Below, in pieces: positions 14,892-23,857 of a stretch of DNA of 36,279 nt. Made by a program: the position numbers and the translations under genes. Source of the DNA: Nitrobacter sp. 62-13 (GTDB taxonomy: Bacteria; Pseudomonadota; Alphaproteobacteria; Rhizobiales; Xanthobacteraceae); contig NZ_MKRN01000176.1 of assembly GCF_001896955.1 (NCBI RefSeq), forward strand, positions 63,986 through 100,264. The letters are read 5' to 3'. Each line of letters opens with the position of its first letter. Position 1 is the stretch's first letter. The notes under the pieces were generated by a model, which was not told the origin of the DNA, did not search any database, and was given only the letters and a program-made list of their open reading frames with translations.

Positions 14892-16930
14892 TGCTTTCAC
14901 CGCGATCGCTTCTGGATTGGATTCGTCCAGCGTCCGCAACGCCCCGCACCTGTCCTTTTGACCAGGGAATGGCGGCATATGAACGTGGGCAATATCTCGA
15001 AGCGATAAGGTGCTGGAAGCTGGCGTCGGAGGCCGGCAAGGCCGAAGCGGGCTATCGAATAGGGATGCTCTATGTGAGAGGCGAGGGGGTCGTCAGGAGC
15101 GTGCCGGATGCCGTGGCCTGGTATGAGTGGGCGGCTCAGCTCGGCAATGTTGACGCGCAGTTCCAACTCGGGCTGATCTTTCTGCAAGGGGACAAGCCGG
15201 TGCTCGGTCCTTATCGCAACGAAACGTGGCGCCGATCCTCAGCCGGTCGGCTGGGTGACAAAGCATCGGACATCCATCATCTCGTGTTTCCTCATGGCAT
15301 GAGCGTTGAAAGGGATGTCGCCGCTGCCTTCGGATGGATATCGGCCGCAGCAGAGAGCGGCAAAGCAGAAGCACAGACGGTTCTCGGCAACATGTATTGC
15401 GAGGGGCTTGGCTGCGAGAAGGATTTAAGCGCGGCGCTCGGATGGTATCTGGCGGCGGCGGAACAGAACTGCGCTGCCGCGGAATTCGCGCTTGGCGACG
15501 TCTATTATCAGGGCAAGGGCGTTCCCGTCGATTTCGAACAGGCGGCGATCTGGTACCGCAAGGCGGCCGAACAGGATCATGTCAGGGCGCAGGTTGCGCT
15601 TGCGTTCATGAACCTGAAAGGAACGGGTCTGCCGGAAGCTCCGGCGGAAGCCGCTCGCCTGTTTCATAACGCGGCCAATCATGATGATCCGATCGCGCTC
15701 TACAATATCGGCCTGTTGCGTCTGAAAGGTCATGGAGTCGCGAAGGATATCGACCGAGCCGAAACCGCGCTGCGCAAGGCGGCGCGTAAGGACTACGTTC
15801 CCGCAATCCAGGCTTTAGCCGATTTCTATTCGCACGGCGCGGGTGCCGAGCCCGATTTAAGGGAGGCGGCTGTCTGGTACGAAAAGGCCGCCGAGCGTGG
15901 TGACGTGCAGGCGCAGTTTTTCATGGGTCGCTTTTACGCGACAGGCACCGGTGTCGGCCCAAATATCCGTCAGGCTGCGAAATGGTTCGAGCGCGCGGCC
16001 GGCAATGGCCATGCGACCGCCGCGTTCAATATCGCCATCTTCTATCTCAACGGCTCCGGCGTCGAACGCAACGTGAAGGTTGCTATCGAGTGGTTCGAGC
16101 GCGCATCCGAAGGCGGCATTCGTGCTGCGCAGTTGCAACTTGGCAAGCTGTATTCGGCGGGCAACGGAGTGCCGCGTGATCACAGGCGCGCGGGAGAGTG
16201 GCTCAGCAAGGCGGCCACGGGGGGGGATGCAGACGCCAAGCTGGCTTATGCGCTTTTCCTGCTTCATCAGGACGGATCGATTGAACGGGTTGATCAGATA
16301 CGCTCGCTGTTGAGCGAGGCGGCTGAAACCGGTCACGCGCCGGCTGCGTATCAACTCGGTGTTTTGGAAATGGGTAGGTTTGGCGGCGCTGCAAATGCCG
16401 AAGCCGCCGTCTCCTGGTTCTCGCGCGCCGCCGGCGCCGGTCATGTGGAAGCCCAATACACGTTGGCGCTGCTGTATCTCGATTCGGATGGCACCATGAG
16501 CGACCCCAAGGCTGCGGCGTCCTTGATGATCAAAGCCGCGCATGCTGGCCATTCGGGAGCGCAGTTTCATCTCGCGGTGATGTATTGCACCGGCACGGGC
16601 GTAGCGCAGGACGTGGCCCAAGGCGCGAGCTGGTACGAGGCGGCGGCGCGACAGGGGCACAAGGTCGCACAGTTCAATTTTGCGGTGATGCTTGGAAAGG
16701 GACAGGGATGCGAGGCCGATCCCGAGAAGGCGGCCGAATGGTTCGAGAAGGCGGCTGAGCAGGATATGGCGGAGGCGCAGGTTGCGCTCGGCGATGCCTT
16801 GATGTCCGGAAGCGGTGTTGCGCAGGACCAGAGCGCAGCGGCGCATTGGTATCAGCAGGCAGCCCGGCAAAATCATGAGGGAGCCTCACACCGTTTGGCC
16901 GCGATCGGCGTAGCACTGGTCGATGGTTGA
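14888..16930 (+). CDS. large Sel1-repeat protein encoded in the type I secretion operon
   Basis: A 680-aa protein made almost wholly of about 16 Sel1-like repeats of roughly 36 residues, each close to the pattern AxxxLGxxYxxGxGVxxDxxxAxxWYxxAA. Most repeats span about 30-670. The first two are irregular, with an insertion around residues 105-140. There is no signal peptide, no membrane segment and no catalytic domain, so it is probably a cytoplasmic or peripheral scaffold. The ATG at 14888 overlaps the HlyD stop by 4 bases (ATGA), so translation is coupled and a shared task with the exporter is likely. Sel1 proteins act as protein-interaction adaptors in signalling and envelope processes. Here it might gather the RTX substrate, the ParA-like ATPase or the glycan enzymes; none of that is shown by sequence. 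Confidence 0.9.
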   Translation: MMLSPRSLLDWIRPASATPRTCPFDQGMAAYERGQYLEAIRCWKLASEAGKAEAGYRIGMLYVRGEGVVRSVPDAVAWYEWAAQLGNVDAQFQLGLIFLQGDKPVLGPYRNETWRRSSAGRLGDKASDIHHLVFPHGMSVERDVAAAFGWISAAAESGKAEAQTVLGNMYCEGLGCEKDLSAALGWYLAAAEQNCAAAEFALGDVYYQGKGVPVDFEQAAIWYRKAAEQDHVRAQVALAFMNLKGTGLPEAPAEAARLFHNAANHDDPIALYNIGLLRLKGHGVAKDIDRAETALRKAARKDYVPAIQALADFYSHGAGAEPDLREAAVWYEKAAERGDVQAQFFMGRFYATGTGVGPNIRQAAKWFERAAGNGHATAAFNIAIFYLNGSGVERNVKVAIEWFERASEGGIRAAQLQLGKLYSAGNGVPRDHRRAGEWLSKAATGGDADAKLAYALFLLHQDGSIERVDQIRSLLSEAAETGHAPAAYQLGVLEMGRFGGAANAEAAVSWFSRAAGAGHVEAQYTLALLYLDSDGTMSDPKAAASLMIKAAHAGHSGAQFHLAVMYCTGTGVAQDVAQGASWYEAAARQGHKVAQFNFAVMLGKGQGCEADPEKAAEWFEKAAEQDMAEAQVALGDALMSGSGVAQDQSAAAHWYQQAARQNHEGASHRLAAIGVALVDG

Positions 16931-17062
16931 GGCCGCTGGCGGACTGGGTCGTTGAAGCGTTGGTGCGGCTACTGCTGATCTTCGGGACAAATCTCGCCAG
17001 CGGGATGCGAGTCGGTGGATCGCCTTCAAACCGGCGGCTGCGCATGATGGGAAGCATGAGCT

Positions 17063-17178
17063 GGAGCGGGATGAGGAAAAGCGCGTAGCAGCTTTCCGCC
17101 CCTATTCCGCTTTAAAACGTTGGAATCGATCACGCCCATGACTTTTGATCGTTTCGATCAAAATCATTCGTGATCTGG
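17063..17178. repeat. Bradyrhizobiaceae-type intergenic palindromic repeat
   Basis: Two successive imperfect hairpins. The first pairs AGCGGGATGAGGAAAAGC (from 17065) with the region ending at about 17110. The second pairs GATCACG (17128-17134) with CGTGATC (17169-17175), with an inner TTTGATC/GATCAAA stem. I recognise the sequence from memory as a repeat scattered through Bradyrhizobium/Rhodopseudomonas genomes; that match was not computed. It fills most of the 281-bp gap between the Sel1 and WbsX-like genes. A GTG at 17170 lies inside it, which argues against using that codon as a gene start. Confidence 0.75.
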
Positions 17179-17211
17179 TGGGCCCGGGGGCTGGCAGGAG
17201 ATCGGGGTACG

Positions 17212-19416
17212 ATGAATAAGATTGCGGAGCGCGACGTCAGAAATGCGAAGGGCATGCGGCCCGTCGCTAATCCCATTTCGCAAGACGAAAACCTTCAGAG
17301 CGTGTTCCTTGATCCGGACCTGAGCGATCTGGAATCAGGCGCGCGTCTGCGTGGCGCGATCCTTGAATATTCCGGCCGGGAAGTCTCCGGCTGGATCGTC
17401 GACACCCGGTCGCTCACCGCATCTGTCTCTCTTTCTCTCTTCGTCGGGTCTCATGCGATCGAAGAGACGAGGACCGATCGCGCGGCTCCCGCCGCAATTG
17501 GTTCGAAAAAAACAATCGGCCGGCCCGGCTTCCACATCGATTTGGCGACCGTGGGCGCGCGTCGACGCCTGGCGCGCGCGCTCAAACATACATTGGCGGC
17601 GCGGGGCCAGCCGCAGATCTATCTTCGCGTCAGCCTGGACGACGGCGAATTTTTCGAGATCCCGCTCTTTGACAGCATCGCGCCCGACGAACTGGTCGTC
17701 GCTCTGGGTTTTTCGAGCGACGACTGCACTGACCTGCTGATTCCAAACAACAACAAGACGGTTACGGCAGCGCCGGATACGACTGGAAAACAGGTGCGCC
17801 ATGTCTGTTTCTATCTGCCGCAGTTTCACTCGTTCGCGGAGAACGATCGATGGTGGGGCCCCGGATTTTCCGAATGGACCAATATCGCACGCATGCGTCC
17901 TCAGTTTCCCGCACATCAATCTCCGTGGTTGCCGGCCGACCTCGGCTTCTATGACGTGAGACTGAAGGAGACTCGCCGGCAACAGGCCGAACTGGCACGC
18001 CGCTACGGCATTCACGGCTTCTGCTATTACGTCTACTGGTTCCAGGGCCGCAGGCTTCTCGAAAGGCCGCTGGAGCTGCTTCTTGAGGACGGAGAACCGG
18101 ACATCCCGTTCTGCATTTGCTGGGCGAATGAGAACTGGTCGCGTCGTTGGGACGGCTCGGACGCGGAGGTTCTTCTCGGACAAAATCATTCGCTGGATGA
18201 CGATGTTCGCTTTATCGATGATATGGCAGAACTTCTGCTCGATGAACGTTACATCGCGGTAGACGGACGCAAGATCATTCTCATCTATCGGCCGTCGCTC
18301 TTGCCGGACAGGCAACGTCTGTTCGAGACATGGCGCGCGAGAGCAAAGGAATTGGGGATCGGAGAAATTCTGATCTGCAACGCCATGACCTTCGGAGAGT
18401 TTGATCCGCGCGATCTTAACTGTGATGCAGCCGTGGAGTTTCCTCCGCATACCGTCTTGACGATGGAGCAGTCGCTTTCGGAGATTGGAGCGCCGGCGAG
18501 CTTTACGGGAAAGGTTTACGACTATGTCGATGCCGTTCGCTCGTCATTGGGAAAGACATACGATTTCCCCTATTTTCCGGCCGTCATGCCACGCTGGGAC
18601 AATACGCCCCGCAAGGGTTCGCGCGCGCACATCTTCAACAGGTCGAGTCCGGAAGCATTCGAAGTCTGGCTGCGGGATGCCGCCGGTCGGGCGAGAAGGG
18701 GGCAATTTGCCGAGCCGATCGTTTTCATCAACTCCTGGAACGAATGGGCCGAGGGGGCTCACCTTGAGCCGGACTCGCGTTACGGGCGAGCATTTCTGGA
18801 GGCGGTAAGAAGGGTTTCATCCTCCGAACCGATTTCGACCCAGGTGCGCTCGAATCCGGACTTGCTGGATTGCTTGAGCCGGCAGGAGCTTGAGCAAGCA
18901 GTGAAGGAAGCGGCTACCCACGTTCAACTGCTCGCTACCCTTCATCGATCGGAGATGGTCTATTCGGGCCTGCAACACGCGCGGAACGGGATTCCGCTGG
19001 AAGCCCGAGGTGCGTCGGAGAATCCGCCGGAATCATTGCTCGTCATCGAGAACATCAATTCCCAGACGAGCGAGCGGGTGGTGGTCGATCCGCGATCGAC
19101 GGTCCTCGTGCGGGGATGGGTATGTGCAGGCGGGACATTCGAGGCGACGAAACACAGGATAGCGTTCCTGCTCCTGCTCTCCGTGACTGCTGAAAAGCAG
19201 GATCACAACGGCTATTGCCTGGTCGTGGACTGGCACGAACGCTTCGACGTCAAGAATTACATGCAGGCGAAAAGCAGGGATTGCTATTTCGGCTTCCAGC
19301 TTTCTTTTTTCGTGCGCGATATACCAGACGGAGAATACCAGATCGCGATTCTGGAGGTAGGCGAGGGGAGCCGCGCGCTCGTCAGGTCCAATCATTCGAT
19401 CATCGTCCGACGTTAA
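17212..19416 (+). CDS. WbsX/GH99-like glycan enzyme with flanking beta-rich domains
   Basis: A 734-aa cytoplasmic protein. Residues about 40-180 form a beta-rich accessory domain (SGREVSGWIVDTRS, GRPGFHID). Residues about 195-540 are the WbsX domain, a GH99-related TIM barrel seen in O-antigen clusters: it opens with HVCFYLPQFHSFAENDRWWG, has WGPGFSEWTN and CWANENWSRRWDG, and ends with NSWNEWAEGAHLEPD near 506-520. Residues about 600-734 form a second beta-rich domain (VLVRGWVCAG). ATG at 17212 is chosen over an in-frame GTG at 17170 because the latter lies inside the intergenic repeat; GGGG and AGGAG stand upstream. WbsX proteins are assigned to polysaccharide assembly; whether they transfer or cleave sugars is not settled. 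The GT2 gene follows after 16 bp. Confidence 0.88.
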   Translation: MNKIAERDVRNAKGMRPVANPISQDENLQSVFLDPDLSDLESGARLRGAILEYSGREVSGWIVDTRSLTASVSLSLFVGSHAIEETRTDRAAPAAIGSKKTIGRPGFHIDLATVGARRRLARALKHTLAARGQPQIYLRVSLDDGEFFEIPLFDSIAPDELVVALGFSSDDCTDLLIPNNNKTVTAAPDTTGKQVRHVCFYLPQFHSFAENDRWWGPGFSEWTNIARMRPQFPAHQSPWLPADLGFYDVRLKETRRQQAELARRYGIHGFCYYVYWFQGRRLLERPLELLLEDGEPDIPFCICWANENWSRRWDGSDAEVLLGQNHSLDDDVRFIDDMAELLLDERYIAVDGRKIILIYRPSLLPDRQRLFETWRARAKELGIGEILICNAMTFGEFDPRDLNCDAAVEFPPHTVLTMEQSLSEIGAPASFTGKVYDYVDAVRSSLGKTYDFPYFPAVMPRWDNTPRKGSRAHIFNRSSPEAFEVWLRDAAGRARRGQFAEPIVFINSWNEWAEGAHLEPDSRYGRAFLEAVRRVSSSEPISTQVRSNPDLLDCLSRQELEQAVKEAATHVQLLATLHRSEMVYSGLQHARNGIPLEARGASENPPESLLVIENINSQTSERVVVDPRSTVLVRGWVCAGGTFEATKHRIAFLLLLSVTAEKQDHNGYCLVVDWHERFDVKNYMQAKSRDCYFGFQLSFFVRDIPDGEYQIAILEVGEGSRALVRSNHSIIVRR

Positions 19417-19432
19417 GCTGAGGGGTTCCCGC

Positions 19433-20356
19433 ATGCTGGCCAGCGTCGTCGTCGCTTCCTACAAGCACGAAGCCTACATCGAAGAATGCCTGGAGACTGT
19501 TTACCGACAGACCTTTCCGGACGTCGAACTCATTATCGTCGACGATCATTCACCCGATAGGAGTTTTGAGATCGCACAGCGGCTCGTGAAGAAGAAATCC
19601 TTCGCGAAGCGGTTTGTATCCTGCTCGCTTTTGAGAAACCCTCTCAACCTTGGGGCGCACTACACCTGGAACAGGGCATTGTCGCTTGCGAAGGGAGACA
19701 TGCTCTTTTTCCTGAACTCCGACGACGTCTTTTCGAAGGATCGCATCCGTATATTTTCCAGCCAGTATGACAACGAGAAGCTTTTCTTCGGCTTTTCTGC
19801 GGTTGAGCCGATCGATGAACGCGGCAAGCGGATTACAACCCACCAGTTTCCGACAAGCCTCCGCTACGCTATCGACCGGGCCCGCATAACCGGCTCCCCG
19901 CTGTCCTGGACATTTCTGGATTCGCAGATTGCGGCCTCAACCGGCAATTTCGTGTTGAGCCGGGAGTTGCTGCGGAGGATCGGGCTGCTGTCCGACCTGA
20001 AGTACTGCCACGACTGGGAGTTTGCGCTGCGCGCCGTAACCGTGGTCGAACCCCGTTACGTGGAATCAGATCGCTACATGTATCGGCTCCATTCCACGAA
20101 CAGTTATCGAAGTCTGAGCAATGTCGCCGAAAACGAGACCAGGGCCTGCATGTCGTCGTACTGTGTCAACGCGATCGCCCGGCGGCCAATCAACCGAGCC
20201 TGCCTCAGTCCGATCAACTTCGGCGAAGCGTTCTACAAATTTCTCAAACTTCATCCGAATTTCAATTATTGGGTGAAGCAATTGTACGCGCCATATCAGC
20301 CCGACCATCGAACCGTGGATTGGAACGAATGGACGATGCCGCTTGCCTGGCGATGA
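19433..20356 (+). CDS. GT2-family glycosyltransferase
   Basis: A 307-aa GT-A fold enzyme. It opens with SVVVASYKHEAYIEECLETV, the GT2 nucleotide-sugar-binding start, with D residues in LIIVDDHSPD. The metal-binding DxD-like motif is LNSDDVF near residue 95, and HDWEFALR near 187 is the acceptor-side motif. No membrane segment. GAGGGG stands 7-8 bases before the ATG. It lies 16 bp after the WbsX-like gene and is surely in the same transcript. Expected to add one sugar to a surface glycan; donor unknown. Ends convergent with the GH99-like gene, with 22 bp between and no clear terminator. Confidence 0.9.
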   Translation: MLASVVVASYKHEAYIEECLETVYRQTFPDVELIIVDDHSPDRSFEIAQRLVKKKSFAKRFVSCSLLRNPLNLGAHYTWNRALSLAKGDMLFFLNSDDVFSKDRIRIFSSQYDNEKLFFGFSAVEPIDERGKRITTHQFPTSLRYAIDRARITGSPLSWTFLDSQIAASTGNFVLSRELLRRIGLLSDLKYCHDWEFALRAVTVVEPRYVESDRYMYRLHSTNSYRSLSNVAENETRACMSSYCVNAIARRPINRACLSPINFGEAFYKFLKLHPNFNYWVKQLYAPYQPDHRTVDWNEWTMPLAWR

Positions 20357-20378
20357 TTCGGTCCTGTCCGTTCGCCTC

Positions 20379-21557
20379 TTAGCAGAGCGCTGGCTTATGG
20401 GTCGGCATGGGGGTCTTCTTCAGAACCTGATGCAGCGCGTCAAGGCGTTCGGTGCGACAGGGCCACGTCGGCATCAGCCAGCCGCCTTCGTCGTTCTCAT
20501 TCCAGGCATAGATCAACACGGCGGGCGCCTGCTCGCTTGGCGTCTGAGCGGCGACCCAATCAAGCGCGCGCGTCAGGTGATCGGCGAGTTCTTTCTGCGT
20601 TGGCGCGGAGAAGAAGTTGCCGATGCCGTCACCGGGGCGTTGTTTTGTTTCCCATGGCACCGGATGTTCGATGCGAGGGCGTCGGTCCCATCCCGTCATC
20701 ACTGTCGGCACAACAGGCAGATGGCTCCTTCTGAGTTGATCCCAGCCACGCTCTGCGATTTCGGCAAGCTTGGTGAAGGATCCTCGTCCATTGCCGACGG
20801 TCAGGGCGTATGATCCGATCGCGTCGCCTCCGATATTCGCGGCTTCCCGTATTAGGAAGTTCTGGTCTCCGGCCAGAACGATATAGGGATTGGCCAGCGC
20901 CGCTTTGGTAGCATTTCCTCTAAACGCCTCGATCTGCTCTCTCAGACCTGCAACTCCCTGCCAGTTTCGCTCCACAGCCGCCGGAGCGATGAACCCCAGA
21001 TAGTAGAGTGGTCTATTGCCCGACACCCGCAGGTAGTTCTTGTCTGCCATGAGACCGATATGCTCTTGAAGTAGAGCCGTCGGTTTGGCGCGCGAACCCC
21101 ATCGATCCAATTCGGTGAACAGGCAATAGTTGAGACGGTCGGTTATCGTGCTGGTTCTGAACTGATAGAGCGCCTTCGACATGGGATGTTTGGAGCCGTA
21201 TGCGACGAACGCCCAGTAATCGAGACCGGCGAAGACGGCCTGCTGTATCTCCTTGTCCATTTCCGCCTGCGTGATCGCAGGAAAAGAAATCGAACCGGAG
21301 TCATGGCCAGGGCTGACGAAAAATGGCGTTCTCCAGCGATATCTTTCGGGCGATAGCGAGGTCTTGACTGCCTCGGTCGGTTCCGAGCCGGGCGAATACC
21401 AGGCATCCCACCGGATTGCTCCCACGAAAGGCCGGGGCTTTTTTTCCGGCGATGCGGCAAAACCCTTGTTCAGGACAGGAGGGGCCAGACCCGCCGCCAG
21501 GAAAGCCAGCATCACGCGTCGGGTCAATGTACGAGGACGTCTGTTGTTTTCTGTCAT
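20379..21557 (-). CDS. exported GH99/WbsX-like protein with twin-arginine signal
   Basis: A 392-aa protein with N-terminal basic stretch NRRPRTLTRRVMLAFLAAG and a hydrophobic core ending before AASPEKK, which fits a Tat (or Sec) signal. The mature part begins FVGAIRWDAWYSPGSEPT and ends with VLIYAWNENDEGGWLMPT, the barrel start and end seen in GH99/GH71 and WbsX relatives. The middle holds LDYWAFVAY and YLRVSGNRPLYYLGF, as in that clan. It is therefore likely a periplasmic or extracytoplasmic glycan-active enzyme that trims or remodels the polymer made by the cluster. The start at 21557 (MTENNRRP) is preferred over in-frame starts up to 21626 because it puts the twin arginines near the N-terminus; no strong ribosome site distinguishes them. 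Confidence 0.78.
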   Translation of the reverse strand: MTENNRRPRTLTRRVMLAFLAAGLAPPVLNKGFAASPEKKPRPFVGAIRWDAWYSPGSEPTEAVKTSLSPERYRWRTPFFVSPGHDSGSISFPAITQAEMDKEIQQAVFAGLDYWAFVAYGSKHPMSKALYQFRTSTITDRLNYCLFTELDRWGSRAKPTALLQEHIGLMADKNYLRVSGNRPLYYLGFIAPAAVERNWQGVAGLREQIEAFRGNATKAALANPYIVLAGDQNFLIREAANIGGDAIGSYALTVGNGRGSFTKLAEIAERGWDQLRRSHLPVVPTVMTGWDRRPRIEHPVPWETKQRPGDGIGNFFSAPTQKELADHLTRALDWVAAQTPSEQAPAVLIYAWNENDEGGWLMPTWPCRTERLDALHQVLKKTPMPTHKPALC

Positions 21558-21781
21558 GCCGGTTATCCAGAGCCATTCCCGCGGAACCATAACATTCACG
21601 AAACTATCGGGTTGATCTTCCTCCAAATACCCTTACAACATCAGGGCGTGTATCACACAAAAGATGGGTTACTGCGCTTATTTGTTAAGATTATACCGTA
21701 TTCTTGGAGCATCAAGCTGTTCCGCGGGGATTTCCGGCGTGCCGACGTAACGTTTTTTGAACAAGCCTGGAGCGCTGCAGG

Positions 21782-23035
21782 GTGAACACGGAAACTTCGA
21801 CGCGACCGAAATTCGGCTTGGACAACCGAGACCTCGATGCGCTGCCCGCGAGTGAGATCGAGCGAATTTTGAAAGAGTTCTTTTCCAGCCGGATCGCCAA
21901 TCCGAACCCGGATGAGCTGATACGTTCGGTCAAGGACCTGGACGAACAGTTCGGTGATTTCAACGAATATCAATTCGCGAAGGCCGCGGTTCTTATGCAA
22001 GGCTGCGATTTTGCAAGAGCCCGCGATATGCTGGTCCGTCTTGCCGGAGAGTTGCCTTCCGATTCCCGTATTCTGCATCGGCTAGCCGTAACGCATTTGA
22101 ACATGGGCTCCGCTCAAGAGGCGCAAGACACCTATCTTGCCGCCCTGGCCCTGGCTCCGCAGAGCGAGAATCTTCGTCGGGAGCTTGCCGGGCTCCTGCG
22201 AGTCATGGATGCTAGGAAGTTGCATGCTGGAGTGAATGGGACAAAACACAGGCTGTCGGTCGTGTGTGCGATCAAGAACGAAGCCGACGACCTGCTTGAG
22301 TGGTTGCACTTTCACAGGCTGGCCGGCGTCGACCATTTTTATTTGTATGATAATGAAAGCACCGACGAGACGCGATCCATCATTGAATCCTTTCCTTGGC
22401 CGGAGATGATCACGTATCACTACGTGGAGGGTGATTTCGGTCAGGCGCGCGCATTTCATCACGCGATCGACAGCTATCGAAACAGCTCTGAATGGTGCGC
22501 TTTTATCGATGCCGACGAGTTCCTCTATCCCGTTACGGGCGACAGCATCAAGGACCTCCTGGATGAGGTTTCATCCGCGCCGGCTGTCGCGGTTCACTGG
22601 CTCAATTTCGGATCCAACGGTCACGAGACGAGACCACAAGGTTTGAGCATCGAGTCGTTCACGCGACGGGCGCCTGACGATTTCCCGGATCACTATGTGA
22701 TGAAATCAATCGTGCGCCCCGATGCGATCGTGGCCTATCTCCATCCGCATCAGTCCCTTGTGTTGGGATGTTATGTCCAGGAAGACGGCACGCCGGTTTT
22801 CCCGATCGGCGGGCGGTGTTCCGCGCCAAAACGCAGAAAGCTCGCTATCAATCATTATTATACGAAGTCCCGGCAGCAGCTTTTGAAAAAGCGGGAGCGA
22901 GGAAGGCCGTTAGGGGAAGGTGACCCCGAGCGCATCCGCGCCATGGAGTTCTTCACGCTTCGAGACCGGAACGATGTCGAGGATCTGACGATCCTGAAAT
23001 TCCTGCCTGAGTTGAAGAAACTGGTTCACTGCTGA
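21782..23035 (+). CDS. TPR-containing glycosyltransferase, GT92/GT2-like
   Basis: A 417-aa cytoplasmic protein. Residues about 55-140 form a short TPR unit (FAKAAVLMQGCDFARARDML and RLAVTHLNMGSAQEAQDTYL). Residues about 155-400 form the transferase domain: SVVCAIKNEADDLLEWLHFH with FYLYDNESTDET is the typical opening of GT92 (DUF23) and Glyco_tranf_2_4 proteins, and CAFIDADEFLYP carries the DxD motif. HPHQSL and NHYYTKS are family features further on. The start is GTG at 21782. It diverges from the exported GH99-like gene, with about 220 bp between that holds the promoters. The sugar donor is unknown. Confidence 0.86.
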   Translation: MNTETSTRPKFGLDNRDLDALPASEIERILKEFFSSRIANPNPDELIRSVKDLDEQFGDFNEYQFAKAAVLMQGCDFARARDMLVRLAGELPSDSRILHRLAVTHLNMGSAQEAQDTYLAALALAPQSENLRRELAGLLRVMDARKLHAGVNGTKHRLSVVCAIKNEADDLLEWLHFHRLAGVDHFYLYDNESTDETRSIIESFPWPEMITYHYVEGDFGQARAFHHAIDSYRNSSEWCAFIDADEFLYPVTGDSIKDLLDEVSSAPAVAVHWLNFGSNGHETRPQGLSIESFTRRAPDDFPDHYVMKSIVRPDAIVAYLHPHQSLVLGCYVQEDGTPVFPIGGRCSAPKRRKLAINHYYTKSRQQLLKKRERGRPLGEGDPERIRAMEFFTLRDRNDVEDLTILKFLPELKKLVHC

Positions 23036-23142
23036 ACATTATGACGCGACGATCGCGGATCGCGTGCGTTGCATGCAATCACTCTTGTGCAGCCCCTCGC
23101 GATGGTTGATGCGATGCCGGCGCAACCGAGGGCGCCAGGGCT

Positions 23143-23246
23143 TGAGCGTTTTCGAGCGAAGTGGAATTCGCATGAAGAAACGCGTCAAATCAAGAATCTG
23201 GAATCGTTCATCCGTTTCCGCGAAATGGTGACGTGAACGGCTCTAG
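23143..23246. repeat. second Bradyrhizobiaceae-type repeat, overlapping a gene end
   Basis: From CTTGAGCGTTTTCGAGCG (23141 on) through GAAACGCGTCAAATCAAG to GAACGGCTCTAG (23234-23245). I recognise it from memory as a diverged copy of a common Bradyrhizobium/Rhodopseudomonas intergenic repeat; the match was not computed. The terminal CTAG supplies the stop codon of the methyltransferase on the minus strand, so the repeat covers the end of that gene. The rest of 23036-23142 shows nothing recognisable. Confidence 0.6.
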
Positions 23247-23803
23247 GATGGCTCCTCGTGAAATGACTGCAGTATGGATTCGGCGACTTTCTTTTCCGGG
23301 AGCGGACGAAAGAACGACATATCTCCCGCTGTCGCAATCTCGCGAGCGATCTCTCTCACGCAATGATACTTGGGGCGTGAGGCGAAGTCGTGAATGCCGA
23401 TGATCGCATTGGGATTGCAATGCAGCACGATCTGCGCGAAGCATGCAACCCTGAAGCGGCCATCGACGAAATAGAGATCGGCCGCCGCACTATGCGGCAT
23501 TTTCCAGATGGCGGAGTGATAGTCCGGCCAGTGCGGTTTCATGGAGGGATCGGTCGGGAATCCCCATTCTGCGGTCGGACCAATGTCGACAAAAATGAGC
23601 TCCGGCCTGGTTCGACTCGAGGCGCACGCGGTCCTCACCTGCTCGAGCCAGTCGCGGGACGAGTCGACGGAAAGTATCGAGCTCTGAACATGCTTCGAAG
23701 CAACAACCGTGCTTCCGCCGGCTCCGAATTCGACATAGCTGCGGCTGTTTCTGACGAATGACAGGAATAGAGCCGCTTCCTCGTCTGACATCCTCGGTAA
23801 CAA
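23243..23803 (-). CDS. class I SAM-dependent methyltransferase-like protein
   Basis: About 186 aa. The Rossmann opening is SYVEFGAGGSTVVASK (motif I, with GAGGS), then ILSVDSSRDWLEQV (motif II acid), LIFVDIGPTAEWG and ADLYFVDGRFRVACFA. This arrangement, with FVDGRFR as the post-core acid, is seen in small methyltransferase-like proteins of polysaccharide clusters. Candidate starts are TTG at 23803 with AAAGGAAG six bases upstream (chosen), GTG at 23845 and ATG at 23791. The downstream end lies in an intergenic repeat that provides the TAG. It begins 12-54 bp after the UDP-glucose dehydrogenase stop and is likely the last gene of the rmlA-rmlB-ugd transcript. Probably methylates a sugar of the glycan; the substrate is inferred. 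Confidence 0.78.
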   Translation of the reverse strand: MLPRMSDEEAALFLSFVRNSRSYVEFGAGGSTVVASKHVQSSILSVDSSRDWLEQVRTACASSRTRPELIFVDIGPTAEWGFPTDPSMKPHWPDYHSAIWKMPHSAAADLYFVDGRFRVACFAQIVLHCNPNAIIGIHDFASRPKYHCVREIAREIATAGDMSFFRPLPEKKVAESILQSFHEEPS

Positions 23804-23857
23804 TGATCGCTTCCTTTCGACTGCGGTCGCACAGATGACCGGCACCTGTCGCTAGCG

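Noticed and set aside
17146-17164. TTGATCG-TTT-CGATCAA as another FNR/FixK site
   Set aside because: The spacing between half-sites is 7, not 4, and it is the inner stem of the intergenic repeat.
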